NCBI RefSeq assembly: GCF_947500255.1
Contig: NZ_CANMRL010000001.1
Span: forward strand, 744,001-808,000
Length of the DNA stretch: 64,000 nt
From: an uncultured Psychroserpens sp.
GTDB taxonomy: Bacteria > Bacteroidota > Bacteroidia > Flavobacteriales > Flavobacteriaceae
Reading direction: 5' to 3'
A program made the position numbers and the translations under genes. Shown here piece after piece: positions 45,998-54,988 of this stretch (positions are counted from its first letter, which is position 1; each line of letters starts with the position of its first letter). Under the pieces are notes generated by a model. The model had not been told where the DNA came from. It was given only the letters and a program-made list of their open reading frames with translations, and made no database searches.

Positions 45998-47209
45998 ATG
46001 AAAGTACTGAAAATCGTTTTTTACCTTTTTACTTTTTTAGGTGTCTCATCATTTTCTTATTCTCAAGAAACTGCAGAAGAAATATTAGAAAAATCTAATG
46101 AAATATGCAAGACAATCTCATCTATAGAATATACAATACATCAGAAAGGTGCTCCAGGCAAATTTGGTTATGGTATGCCAAAAATTCAAGCTACGATCAT
46201 TCAAAAAAAAGATAGCTGCTTGGACGATATTGGTTTTGACAAAGCTTTAATAAAAGCAACTGGAATAATTACAGAAAATAGAAATGAAAAGCCATTTAGC
46301 TTTAGCTACGATGGGGAAGATTTCATGTATCAAATAGGGAAAAAGGCAAGACAAAAAAGCATCTCGGGACCAACAAGAAATGTAACCATGGGGAAATTAC
46401 AACAACATCTATTTATGATGAGAATTTTTCCTTTTGCAGAAGAAGACCCATATAAAATGATATCTGGTAAAGGGAAGGTTGATATAAATTTAATTACTAC
46501 CGAAGAAAAAGATGGACACCCATGCAATAAAATAGAAACATCTGTGACTTTTAAAGCTCCAAATGGAAAAGAACTTATTACAAAAAATATTTGGTGGATA
46601 AGTGAACTAGATTGCTTACCAAGGGCATATTCAGATGGTTTTATCTATAAAGACATCACTCTAAAAAAGATAAACTATCCCATCCCAAATTCCTTTTTTA
46701 CACTATCTAATAAAAATTCAAATACAGATTATTTAACTGGAAATGAAGTAGAAAATGAACTGACAAAGGCAAATCTATTACCAATAGGTAAAATCCCAAC
46801 TCAATGGAGCGCCAAAGATCAATTTGGAAAAACTATTAGTTCTAAGCAACTCCAAGGAAAAGTTGTATTGTTAGATTTTTGGGGCAGTTGGTGTACGCCA
46901 TGTATTCAAGCTATGCCAGATATACAAAAACTTCAAGATCATTATAAACATAATCCAAATGTGATTATTATTGGTATTTCAGCAGGAGAAAGAGATAAAG
47001 AAGCAGCTCTTAAGCTATTTAAGGAAAAAGGATATAATTATACACATATACCCAATGGAGATGATATCGCTAAATCAAACTATAAAGTAAAAGAATACCC
47101 TTCTTTATACATTTTAGATAAGCATGGAAAGATAGCTAGTGCAGAGAAAGGGTATCACCCAAACAGTTTTGAACGCTGGAAAACAACAATAGATAAACTA
47201 ATTGAGTAA
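45998..47209 (+). CDS. LolA-like domain plus TlpA-type thioredoxin
   Basis: The 403-residue product has a signal peptide (ending FSYSQ), an N-terminal LolA-like half-barrel (ICKTISSIEYTIHQKG, FSFSYDGEDFMYQIG, NIWWISELDCLPRAYS) and a thioredoxin domain with WCTPC at Cys299/Cys302 and VKEYPSLYILDKHG. It is a close relative of the proteins at 38097, 47373 and 57328. It is preceded by the regulon motif and followed by a decayed paralog. Confidence 0.87.
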   Translation: MKVLKIVFYLFTFLGVSSFSYSQETAEEILEKSNEICKTISSIEYTIHQKGAPGKFGYGMPKIQATIIQKKDSCLDDIGFDKALIKATGIITENRNEKPFSFSYDGEDFMYQIGKKARQKSISGPTRNVTMGKLQQHLFMMRIFPFAEEDPYKMISGKGKVDINLITTEEKDGHPCNKIETSVTFKAPNGKELITKNIWWISELDCLPRAYSDGFIYKDITLKKINYPIPNSFFTLSNKNSNTDYLTGNEVENELTKANLLPIGKIPTQWSAKDQFGKTISSKQLQGKVVLLDFWGSWCTPCIQAMPDIQKLQDHYKHNPNVIIIGISAGERDKEAALKLFKEKGYNYTHIPNGDDIAKSNYKVKEYPSLYILDKHGKIASAEKGYHPNSFERWKTTIDKLIE

Positions 47210-47222
47210 TTGCAATTTATAT

Positions 47223-47356
47223 ATGATATCATCGCTATACTTTAGGTTAATAGTATTGTTTTTTTAGTGTTGAATTTTAGCTCTTTTGCTCAAGATATTA
47301 ACTCAATAGATAAGATATTAATTGAGAGCAAAAGAGCTATTTCTAAGTTAAAGTAG
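47223..47356 (+). pseudogene. Decayed N-terminus of a LolA-like paralog
   Basis: An ATG at 47223 opens MISSLYFRLIVLFF and stops at 47265, within a run of seven T. If the run held one more T the frame would continue LVLNFSSFAQDINSIDKILI, then ESKRAISKLK, and stop at 47354-47356. That is a normal signal peptide followed by the start of the LolA-like domain seen in the neighbours. The homology ends 16 bases before the next gene. It is therefore a frameshifted and truncated fragment of the same family. A base-calling error could explain the frameshift but not the missing body. Confidence 0.65.
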
Positions 47357-47372
47357 TTTAAAAATCAATTAA

Positions 47373-48608
47373 ATGAAGAAACAAATTTCTATTAGAATAG
47401 TTGCATTCTTATGTGGCATATTATCAACTTTTTCTCAAGAATCAATAAATAGAAAATCAAGAATACCAATTTCAATTGAATCAATATCGTTAAGCGATAT
47501 ATTAAATAAATCAAGAGAAGCACTATCCTCAATTGAATCAATAAAATATCAAATCATACAACAAAAAGCACTTAAAGAACGTTATGGGCAACCCTACATT
47601 GATGCTATCTTCACTTGTCAAAAAGACTCAAGAGTTAAAGACGTTGGTTTTGGGAAAGCAAAGTTAAAGGCTCAAGGAACCATTGAATTAAATGGAAAAA
47701 AAGAAGATTTTTCATTTTCTTATGATGGTAACACATTCAAGTATTCTCGAGGCAATATTAAAAACAAAGTGATTAAGAGTCCTACTCGCAAAATAGTCAT
47801 GGGGTATTTACAACAACATTTATTTATGTTGCAGGCATTTCCCTATACTGATGAAGTACCTTATATGCCTTTAGGTTTTGGCTATAAATATGAAGGAATT
47901 GAAATGTATAACGGAGAAAAGTGTTTTAAGGTTAAAACAACTAGCGCTGTAATAAATGCAGAAGGAGAGATTGTAAAAGGAAAGAGAATAAAGATATGGT
48001 ACATTAGTACTCATAGCTTTTTACCAATTGGCTTCTCAGATGAGAAATTTTATAAACAAGAAATCAGTATCAAAAACATCAATAAAAGCGATAAAAAACC
48101 TTTTAAAACCAAAAGTGCTAATGAAAATACTATGAGTGTTAGCCAAGCTCGAATGGAACTGGCTGGTGAAAAACTACTAAAGCTTATGACTAATTCTCCT
48201 AAATGGATTGCTAAAGATCAAGATGGGAAAATTTGGAACTCAGTAGACCTCAAAGGGAAAGTAGTTTTTATAGATTTTTGGGGTTCTTGGTGTGCACCAT
48301 GTAAAAAAGCAATGCCGCAGATAGAACAACTTTATAAGCATTATAAAAACAATAAGAATGTAATTATTTTGGGAATATCGGCCAATGAGAAAGATAATAG
48401 CGCTTCAATAAAATACTTCAATAACAAAAAATATAGCTATACTCATATTCCAAATAGAATTGATATAGCGAAAAAATTCAAAGTAGAATATTACCCAACC
48501 GTATACATAATAAACAAACAAGGGAAGGTGTCGTATTATGAAACCGACTTTTCTCAAGATGGATTTCACAACTGGAAAAAGATGATTAATAGCTTATTAA
48601 ATCAATGA
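47373..48608 (+). CDS. LolA-like domain plus TlpA-type thioredoxin
   Basis: The 411-residue product has a signal peptide (ending TFSQE), a LolA-like half-barrel (ALSSIESIKYQIIQQKA, FSFSYDGNTFKYSRG, KIWYISTHSFLPIGFS) and a thioredoxin domain with WCAPC at Cys307/Cys310 and VEYYPTVYIINKQG. It is most similar to its neighbour at 45998, which suggests tandem duplication. It overlaps the membrane LytTR gene by four bases (ATGA), so the two are coupled. Confidence 0.87.
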   Translation: MKKQISIRIVAFLCGILSTFSQESINRKSRIPISIESISLSDILNKSREALSSIESIKYQIIQQKALKERYGQPYIDAIFTCQKDSRVKDVGFGKAKLKAQGTIELNGKKEDFSFSYDGNTFKYSRGNIKNKVIKSPTRKIVMGYLQQHLFMLQAFPYTDEVPYMPLGFGYKYEGIEMYNGEKCFKVKTTSAVINAEGEIVKGKRIKIWYISTHSFLPIGFSDEKFYKQEISIKNINKSDKKPFKTKSANENTMSVSQARMELAGEKLLKLMTNSPKWIAKDQDGKIWNSVDLKGKVVFIDFWGSWCAPCKKAMPQIEQLYKHYKNNKNVIILGISANEKDNSASIKYFNNKKYSYTHIPNRIDIAKKFKVEYYPTVYIINKQGKVSYYETDFSQDGFHNWKKMINSLLNQ

Positions 48609-49459
48609 TTTTGACAAAAGGCCTTTTTTATCGTATAAATTCAAGAGTTTTAGAACCCTTAATGTTAGGTGTTTTATCTAATATTTTGATAAATATTTGC
48701 TTTAATCCTAAACATCCTGACTTTATTTTTAAAGAGTTTCTAGTTGCTATATTTTTCGCAACAATAATTACTGAACTTACCAGATATGCCTCTAACAAAC
48801 TCGACAAAAAACTAAATTGGAGTTCAAATTTTAAATTGCATTTATTTTTAAACTTCATTGTTCTTAGTGCCCTTTTATTCGTAATAGTAAATGGTTTTGG
48901 GAATCTTTATATCTGGCTTTCCGGAGATACGTTTCACTCAATAGACGAAACTTTATTAATAAACCTCATAGTACTTAGTATAGTGTTGATCTCATCACTC
49001 ATAAAATGGTGTTTCTTTTTATATAACAAATGGGTATTAGTAAATAAAAACTTAATTAATAATCTAAACGAAAATCAAAAACTCAAAAGTTATATAGATA
49101 AATCTTCAAAAGAAATAGAGCTTGTTAAAGGCAACTTTATCATTCATGCTCCTGTCTCAAAAATTAGATATGCAATTATAGAATCCGGTGTAATAAATGT
49201 ATACAATACAAATAAAAAATTGGGCTCGTTTAATGGTTCTTTAACATACCTAGAATCACAACTGCCAGAATGTGATTTTTTTAAACTATCTCGTCATCTT
49301 ATCACACACAAAGAAGGTATTAAAAAAACCAGATCATCTACCTATGGGAAAATAGAAATTGAGTTAAATAATGAGTTTATTGACCATACAATTGTTACTG
49401 TAAGTAGACTAAAAGCAGCTAAATTTAGACAATGGTATAGCAGTTCGGTCATAAATTAA
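48605..49459 (+). CDS. Membrane-anchored LytTR DNA-binding protein
   Basis: The 284-residue product has four predicted membrane helices in the first 145 residues (for example LHLFLNFIVLSALLFVIVNG), a charged linker (KNLINNLNENQKLKSYIDKS) and a C-terminal LytTR DNA-binding domain (FFKLSRHLITHKEGIKKTRS, SRLKAAKFRQWY). There is no receiver domain and no phospho-acceptor Asp, so it is expected to sense through its membrane part. It is translationally coupled to the LolA-TlpA gene. Possible targets are nearby promoters. Confidence 0.85.
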   Translation: MILTKGLFYRINSRVLEPLMLGVLSNILINICFNPKHPDFIFKEFLVAIFFATIITELTRYASNKLDKKLNWSSNFKLHLFLNFIVLSALLFVIVNGFGNLYIWLSGDTFHSIDETLLINLIVLSIVLISSLIKWCFFLYNKWVLVNKNLINNLNENQKLKSYIDKSSKEIELVKGNFIIHAPVSKIRYAIIESGVINVYNTNKKLGSFNGSLTYLESQLPECDFFKLSRHLITHKEGIKKTRSSTYGKIEIELNNEFIDHTIVTVSRLKAAKFRQWYSSSVIN

Positions 49460-49535
49460 TAGCAGTTCAAGAAAATTCTACTTCGGTACAAAAAGAAATA
49501 AGAGCTCTTTTCTTCCCTTTGAAAAAAACTGAATT

Positions 49536-50681
49536 ATGAAATATTTAAACAAAACAAAAAAAATCGCTCTATTTATTCTTATTGGGTGTGTTTCATTTGC
49601 ATTACTTTCTTTTGAATCAAACAATTCAAAGTTCAAAAAAATCCAGTCTATCATTGACAAGGCTACAGATGGAAAATTACAAGGCGTTCTAATATCTATT
49701 GAAAGTCCAGAATATGGTAAATGGATCGGCAAATCTGGTTATGCAAATACCAAGACCAATACATTAATTGATAAAAATGCCATTTTTAGCCTAGCCAGTA
49801 TAGGGAAAACTTATACTGCAACAGCTGTTTTAAAATTAGTCGAAGATGGAAAATTACAACTAGATGATAAAATTGAAAATTATCTCCCCAGAGAGATTAT
49901 AGAAGGTTTACCTAATGCGGAAAAAGTAACCATAAGAAACTTATTAGGCCATACTTCTGGGTTCTACAATTACAATTCTAACCCAGAACTAAACAAACTT
50001 TACCTTTCTGGGAATTTAAAACTAGACACTTTATCTCATATAAACGCTCTAAGACGCTATGCATATGGAAAAACATATTCAAAAGCCATATATGGTAAGT
50101 TTAATTACTGTAGTACAAATTACCTCTTATTGACCATGATAATGGATACAATATTACCAGATGGTCATGTGAAATATATGAGAGATTTCTTAAAGCATCA
50201 TGGTTTTAAAAACACCTACTATAAGCAAATACCAGATTCTAGCAATCTACAATATTATGGCGACATTAATTTAGATGAAACTCTAGAAAACCTAACATCT
50301 CAAACCATAGAAACTACCAATTGGTATAGTGGTGATGATGGTATTTATGCCACGATTGATGACGCTACTAATTTTTTAAAAAAACTTGTAGATGGTAAAA
50401 TTTTAGGAAAAGAAATACTAAAAGAAATGATGACATGGAATGATGAAAACGATCCTGATTATGGGTTAGGGCTAATGGCTGACAAAAGCTTTCCTTACAA
50501 ATTTCTTCTTGGACACTCCGGTCGTGGTATTGGCATAACAACAGATTTATATTACTTTCCACATAAAGATATGACCATAGCTATATTTTGCAATACAGGT
50601 CTTAGATCAGCATCTCCAATATTTAAAAAAGAGTATAGTAAAATGAGAAATAGGATTATAAAAAAACTCTTCTTGTTTTAG
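49536..50681 (+). CDS. Class-C beta-lactamase-like serine hydrolase
   Basis: The 381-residue product has a hydrophobic N-terminal segment (IALFILIGCVSFALLSF) that can act as a signal or anchor. It carries S88-I-G-K91, then FNYCSTNYL where most relatives have YxN (the Asn position is Ser, as in some esterases of this fold), and LGHSGRGIGI as the third motif. It is the shortest of the six hydrolases, with no extra C-terminal domain. Its TAG stop overlaps the next motif copy. Confidence 0.85.
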   Translation: MKYLNKTKKIALFILIGCVSFALLSFESNNSKFKKIQSIIDKATDGKLQGVLISIESPEYGKWIGKSGYANTKTNTLIDKNAIFSLASIGKTYTATAVLKLVEDGKLQLDDKIENYLPREIIEGLPNAEKVTIRNLLGHTSGFYNYNSNPELNKLYLSGNLKLDTLSHINALRRYAYGKTYSKAIYGKFNYCSTNYLLLTMIMDTILPDGHVKYMRDFLKHHGFKNTYYKQIPDSSNLQYYGDINLDETLENLTSQTIETTNWYSGDDGIYATIDDATNFLKKLVDGKILGKEILKEMMTWNDENDPDYGLGLMADKSFPYKFLLGHSGRGIGITTDLYYFPHKDMTIAIFCNTGLRSASPIFKKEYSKMRNRIIKKLFLF

Positions 50682-50694
50682 CAATAATAACCAC
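50679..50694 (+). promoter_or_regulatory. 16-bp regulon motif, TAGCAATAATAACCAC
   Basis: The first two bases form part of the serine hydrolase stop codon. It lies 173 bases before the ATG at 50868, the longest spacing in the set. The intervening sequence contains no gene. Confidence 0.65.
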
Positions 50695-50867
50695 AATTAT
50701 CAAATAGCCGTTTTATATCATTAACTCTTACAACACTATTAATCTATTGCTTAAACTAAATATTAACGGCTTAATACATGAAAATAACGATTGGTTACCA
50801 TTTATTTTTAACAGAGACTAAGTGCCACTACTTTTGGTAATAATTAATGTAAAAAATAATAAAGGTT

Positions 50868-52082
50868 ATGAAAAAAATAGTAATCAAACTATTGATGATA
50901 ATTATAGCAACAGGTTACACTACACAAGTAAATGCTATATCTGTAGATACAACTAAACGAAATAAGGACGATTATTTCAATGTGCATTTTGAAGGAGATA
51001 TTGTGGTCTCAGAAGATGACAAAAATATAATAAGTATCTCCAATTATGGCTTCATAGAAATAAAGCAATCCTCATTTGGTGTTGAAAGAAGGCTTGTTAT
51101 TAAATCTGATAATAATGGCGGGCTTATTAAACAGTTTTTTATTAAAAATGAAAAGCAAAACTTTGTTCCTAAGGGAAAGAAATGGTTGTCAAAAGTGTTA
51201 CCAAAAATTATTAAAACAACATTTCTTGGAGGCAAAAGTCGAGTGGATAGGTCATTTAAAAAAGGAGGCGTCAATGCCGTATTAAAAACTATAGAAGATT
51301 TATCTTATGATTTTGTAAAATCAAAGTATATTGATTTTCTTCTCAAAAAGCGACTATCTGTTAATGAATTAAATACAATATTAAAAAACTTAAATGGGCT
51401 TATAAAGCAACAACTTTATATATTTGAGGTATTAGAGAAAAATCAAAATAGTTTTCTGAAAGATTCCCGAGTAAGCGCTACATTCATAAAAACAATCTCT
51501 CAATACGAATCAGACTTTTATAAATTTTCTTTACTTCAAAATGCTATCAAAACGAGCAACGAGCTTACAGAGATGCCAAGCTCTCAAGATATAATGGCTA
51601 TTTCAAAAAGCATTACCTCCGAAAATTACATAACAAAATTATGTTATAGTTTAATTGAAATTCAGGGCGCAAATAAATCTCTAGATCAAATTTTAACTCT
51701 ATTTAATCAAATTAATTCTGAAGAGTTCTACAGTAATAATGTTATAAGAAAAATTTTAACCCAATCATTAGACATCTCAGCATTAAGAAAACTACTTATT
51801 GCAATCCAAACGAGTCCACAAAAAGAATCTAACGCCATAACTTTTTATGAATATGTTTTTTCTCATAATACCTATACGGAAAGTGAAATATTAGAAATAC
51901 TAAACACTATTCTAAAAAATACGGTTAAACCTATCAGTTTATACAAATCAATGATGGGAGTTTCAAAAACTATTTCAAAATCAACTGAAAACGTAAAAGA
52001 ACAATATCGAAAAATTGCCATGAGACTAAAACCCAATTATGAATTTTACTATGATAAAGTACTAAATGCCATTGAAAAATAA
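50868..52082 (+). CDS. Secreted protein of unknown function, first gene of signalling operon
   Basis: The 404-residue product has a signal peptide (ending QVNAI), a beta-rich start (YFNVHFEGDIVVSEDDKNII) and a long, mainly helical remainder without known motifs. Its stop overlaps the sensor kinase gene by 17 bases, which suggests coupling. It is a candidate for the periplasmic input or output of the LytS-like system that follows. I recognise no family. Confidence 0.6.
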   Translation: MKKIVIKLLMIIIATGYTTQVNAISVDTTKRNKDDYFNVHFEGDIVVSEDDKNIISISNYGFIEIKQSSFGVERRLVIKSDNNGGLIKQFFIKNEKQNFVPKGKKWLSKVLPKIIKTTFLGGKSRVDRSFKKGGVNAVLKTIEDLSYDFVKSKYIDFLLKKRLSVNELNTILKNLNGLIKQQLYIFEVLEKNQNSFLKDSRVSATFIKTISQYESDFYKFSLLQNAIKTSNELTEMPSSQDIMAISKSITSENYITKLCYSLIEIQGANKSLDQILTLFNQINSEEFYSNNVIRKILTQSLDISALRKLLIAIQTSPQKESNAITFYEYVFSHNTYTESEILEILNTILKNTVKPISLYKSMMGVSKTISKSTENVKEQYRKIAMRLKPNYEFYYDKVLNAIEK

Positions 52083-53115
52083 TATATCAATAATACCATT
52101 TTTAAAAAAAAGTATAAGTAAAAATATCTTTACGCTTTTAATTGGCTTTTTATTTGGAGCTCTAATAGGTTCTTTACTATTACTTGATATCTTTAATAAT
52201 GATTTTGGTTGTATGGTTATTATATCTGGAAGTACAGGAGCCATAGCTCTGTGCAGCGTAAACTATATAAATACAATACTAGATAACAAAATATCCTGGA
52301 ATAAGAACATAATTACACGCTTTATATTTAGTATCATCCTAAACTTTATTATCGTTTTTATCGTTTTCATTTGCATTTTAATGATTTATAGAGCGCTGTT
52401 TTTTGATTCCGTTGTTTTTAGTGTTTATAAACAAGATATTTTAAAACTAGGCATTACACTTCTTTTTATAATGTTAATGTACACTATAGGTCATTTTGCT
52501 TTATATACCTACTCTTTCCATACCTTATCAAAACTAAAATTAATAGAACAAGAAAATCGACAAATCAACTTAAAGTTAGAAACATTAAAATCACAGCTTA
52601 CCCCTCATTTTTTATTTAATGGATTAAATGCAATATCATCTTTAATTGACAAAGACAAACTTGAGACAGAGCAATTTATAAGGCATCTGGCTAATCTATA
52701 TAAATCAATACTAGATTCAAGTACAACAGACTTAATTTGTTTGAAAAAAGAGCTAGAAATTGTAAAATCATATACGTTTTTATTTGAAGCAAGGTTTCAA
52801 AATAAGTTTTCATGTATTATCAATGTAAATGACAACTATTTAAAACAAAAGATTCCTCCTTTAACACTGCAATTACTTGTTGAAAATGCCTTAAAACATA
52901 ATGAATTGAGAGAAGACAACCCTCTTTTAATAACAATATCCACAAATCACAAAGGGGTTTTAGTAAAAAATAATATCAATAAAAAAAGAAATCTAGAAGA
53001 GTCTTTACACATAGGAATGCACAACATAGTTGAACGCTATAAATTATTAGGAAAAAAAATTACAAACATTAATAGTGATGAAGAGTTCATTGTTGAAATT
53101 CCATTTTTAGTATGA
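52066..53115 (+). CDS. LytS-like sensor histidine kinase
   Basis: The 349-residue kinase has about four membrane helices (residues 20-160). The HisKA-type signature is LTPHFLFNGLNAISSL, with phospho-acceptor His181. The ATP-binding region has LLVENALKHNEL near residue 270 and a C-terminal GMHNIVERYKLL. The catalytic motifs are intact. The start (ATG 52066) overlaps the upstream gene, and the stop overlaps the next gene by four bases, so the four genes 50868-54913 are one coupled operon. Its cognate regulator is likely the LytTR protein at 54143. Confidence 0.9.
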   Translation: MPLKNNISIIPFLKKSISKNIFTLLIGFLFGALIGSLLLLDIFNNDFGCMVIISGSTGAIALCSVNYINTILDNKISWNKNIITRFIFSIILNFIIVFIVFICILMIYRALFFDSVVFSVYKQDILKLGITLLFIMLMYTIGHFALYTYSFHTLSKLKLIEQENRQINLKLETLKSQLTPHFLFNGLNAISSLIDKDKLETEQFIRHLANLYKSILDSSTTDLICLKKELEIVKSYTFLFEARFQNKFSCIINVNDNYLKQKIPPLTLQLLVENALKHNELREDNPLLITISTNHKGVLVKNNINKKRNLEESLHIGMHNIVERYKLLGKKITNINSDEEFIVEIPFLV

Positions 53116-54137
53116 AAAAAATGCTCTTAGATCATCCTGGCTTTCGTTTGCTTAATCCCATATTTAATGGAACCGCAGTATATTTACTTATACTCTTAGT
53201 AAATAATAGTCTAGAACAACTTCATTCTTCATTTATAAGTAACGAACTGTTTATTTGTATTGGTTTATCATATATAACTCTAGAACTGCTAAGAGTAGAA
53301 ATCATTGTATTTAATAAAACACGGTTTTCTCAGGGTATGATTAGTTCTATTTTATTACAAATATTTTTCGCAATTATGGTTTGTGTATCCGCAGTAACAA
53401 TATCCATAAGTATTTACTATACTTACATTTTTGGCTTTCTTCCTAGCACCAACGAAATATTGCTATTTAATTGTGTTTTTTCTTTAATTACATTAACTCA
53501 CATTTTATTGGTTATAAGCTCAAATTATTTGCAAAAATCAAGAGCCCTAAAGCTTCAGACAGAACAACTAAAAAATGACAATATAAAACGTAATTATTCT
53601 GATTTTAAAAAAGAAATTAATCCGAGTCTATTATTTTCAAGTTTAGAAGCACTTATCATCTTGGTGAAATTAGAAGATCATAAATCAAATGATCTAGTGA
53701 ATCACCTAGCCAGCTTGTATAGATATACCTTAGTGCATAAAACTAGACAGCTAGTTTCTTTTAATAAGGAGTTACAAATTTGTACTAAACTACAAGCACT
53801 TATAAATACCATTCCACATAAAAATATTTCAATAGTGAATCGGGTTTTATTATTAGATTTCTTAGTGGTTCCTGGTATTCTTTTACAAACAATGCAAAAG
53901 GTCATTAATAGTTCTATAACCAATTCTAGAATCGAATTTGTAATTGAAATAAATGACACAGACAACGATATCATTTTAAAATACCTTAAAAATGATCGAT
54001 TAAATAAAAAGCTAATCATAGAAAGTTTAGGTGATATTCAAAATATCTATTCAATATATACTGAACGACAGATTCAAATTATTGAAAAAAATGAGTTCAG
54101 AATAATTAGTATACCAAAATTGTTAACCACAAAATAA
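53112..54137 (+). CDS. LytS-like pseudokinase lacking the phospho-acceptor His
   Basis: The 341-residue protein has the same layout as the preceding kinase, with four membrane helices and a HisKA-like region, but the signature reads INPSLLFSSLEALIIL. The acceptor His is Ser172 and the FN is FS. The ATP-binding N-box (NALKH in the active kinase) is replaced by MQKVINSSIT, and no G-box is visible. It should be unable to autophosphorylate. By analogy with paired sensor proteins it may dimerise with or inhibit the active kinase. Confidence 0.8.
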   Translation: MKKMLLDHPGFRLLNPIFNGTAVYLLILLVNNSLEQLHSSFISNELFICIGLSYITLELLRVEIIVFNKTRFSQGMISSILLQIFFAIMVCVSAVTISISIYYTYIFGFLPSTNEILLFNCVFSLITLTHILLVISSNYLQKSRALKLQTEQLKNDNIKRNYSDFKKEINPSLLFSSLEALIILVKLEDHKSNDLVNHLASLYRYTLVHKTRQLVSFNKELQICTKLQALINTIPHKNISIVNRVLLLDFLVVPGILLQTMQKVINSSITNSRIEFVIEINDTDNDIILKYLKNDRLNKKLIIESLGDIQNIYSIYTERQIQIIEKNEFRIISIPKLLTTK

Positions 54138-54142
54138 TAGAT

Positions 54143-54913
54143 ATGAATGTAGTAATTATTGAGGATGAAGTTTTAGCCTCTGATAAACTAGAACGCTATC
54201 TGTTAAAATATAACTCTAAAGTTAAAATTGTTGCTAAAATAACTAGCGTAGAAGAAGCTATTAATTGGTTTACAATGAGTAGTATTCATTACGACATTGT
54301 ATTTATGGATATACAGCTAACAGATGGACTAAGTCTTGAAATATTTAATAATGTAATCATAAAGAAGCCTGTTATTTTTGTTACTGCCTATGATGAGTTT
54401 GCCATTGATGCATTTAAGGTAAATAGTATAGATTACATCTTAAAACCCATCCATTTTACAGATGTATCTACAGCTTTAAATAAACTTAAAAACATGACCT
54501 CCTTTTACTCTATAAATGAAAGTATTACAAGCTTAAAAAGAGAGGTTGAAAAAAGAAAAAACAAAGAGCGGTTTATGGTGAAATTAGGAAACTATATTCA
54601 TACTGTAAATTCTGAAACAGATATCGCTCTATTTTATGCCGAAGGCAGAACGATTTACCTTATCACAAATCAAAACAAGAAATATATTATTGATTTTACC
54701 ATAAAGGATTTGGTTAAAGTTTTAAATTCTAAAACATTTTTTAGAGTGAATCGAACATTTATAGTTAGTATAAATACTATTGCCAATGTTATTGTTTACT
54801 CAAACAGTAGATTGAAGATTAATTGCAAAGTAAAAACAGATGTAGCAATTATAGTAAGCCGAGATAATGTTGGAGATTTTAAAAAGTGGTTTGAAGGTGA
54901 TTTAATATTCTGA
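54143..54913 (+). CDS. LytTR family response regulator
   Basis: The 256-residue product has an N-terminal receiver domain (MNVVIIEDEVLAS; phospho-acceptor Asp56 in IVFMDIQLTDG; VTAYDEFAIDAF; YILKPI) and a C-terminal LytTR DNA-binding domain (FFRVNRTFIVSINTIANVIV). It is the usual partner of LytS-type kinases. It lies five bases after the pseudokinase in the same operon. LytTR sites differ from the 16-bp motif found here, so this regulator probably has its own sites. Confidence 0.93.
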   Translation: MNVVIIEDEVLASDKLERYLLKYNSKVKIVAKITSVEEAINWFTMSSIHYDIVFMDIQLTDGLSLEIFNNVIIKKPVIFVTAYDEFAIDAFKVNSIDYILKPIHFTDVSTALNKLKNMTSFYSINESITSLKREVEKRKNKERFMVKLGNYIHTVNSETDIALFYAEGRTIYLITNQNKKYIIDFTIKDLVKVLNSKTFFRVNRTFIVSINTIANVIVYSNSRLKINCKVKTDVAIIVSRDNVGDFKKWFEGDLIF

Positions 54914-54916
54914 AAT

Positions 54917-54932
54917 AAGCAATTATAACCAC
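54917..54932 (+). promoter_or_regulatory. 16-bp regulon motif, AAGCAATTATAACCAC
   Basis: It begins three bases after the response-regulator stop and ends 56 bases before the ATG at 54989. Confidence 0.7.
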
Positions 54933-54988
54933 ATGTATCCTAAAGGCTATTTCTATTTTAGAATGTCTAAACAAGCACAGTTCTTATC

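Noticed and set aside
54143-54913. The LytTR response regulator as the reader of the 16-bp motif
   Set aside because: LytTR proteins read paired 9-bp-like repeats of a different kind. The double helix-turn-helix of AraC proteins suits a 16 to 18-bp site better, and the AraC genes carry the motif themselves.
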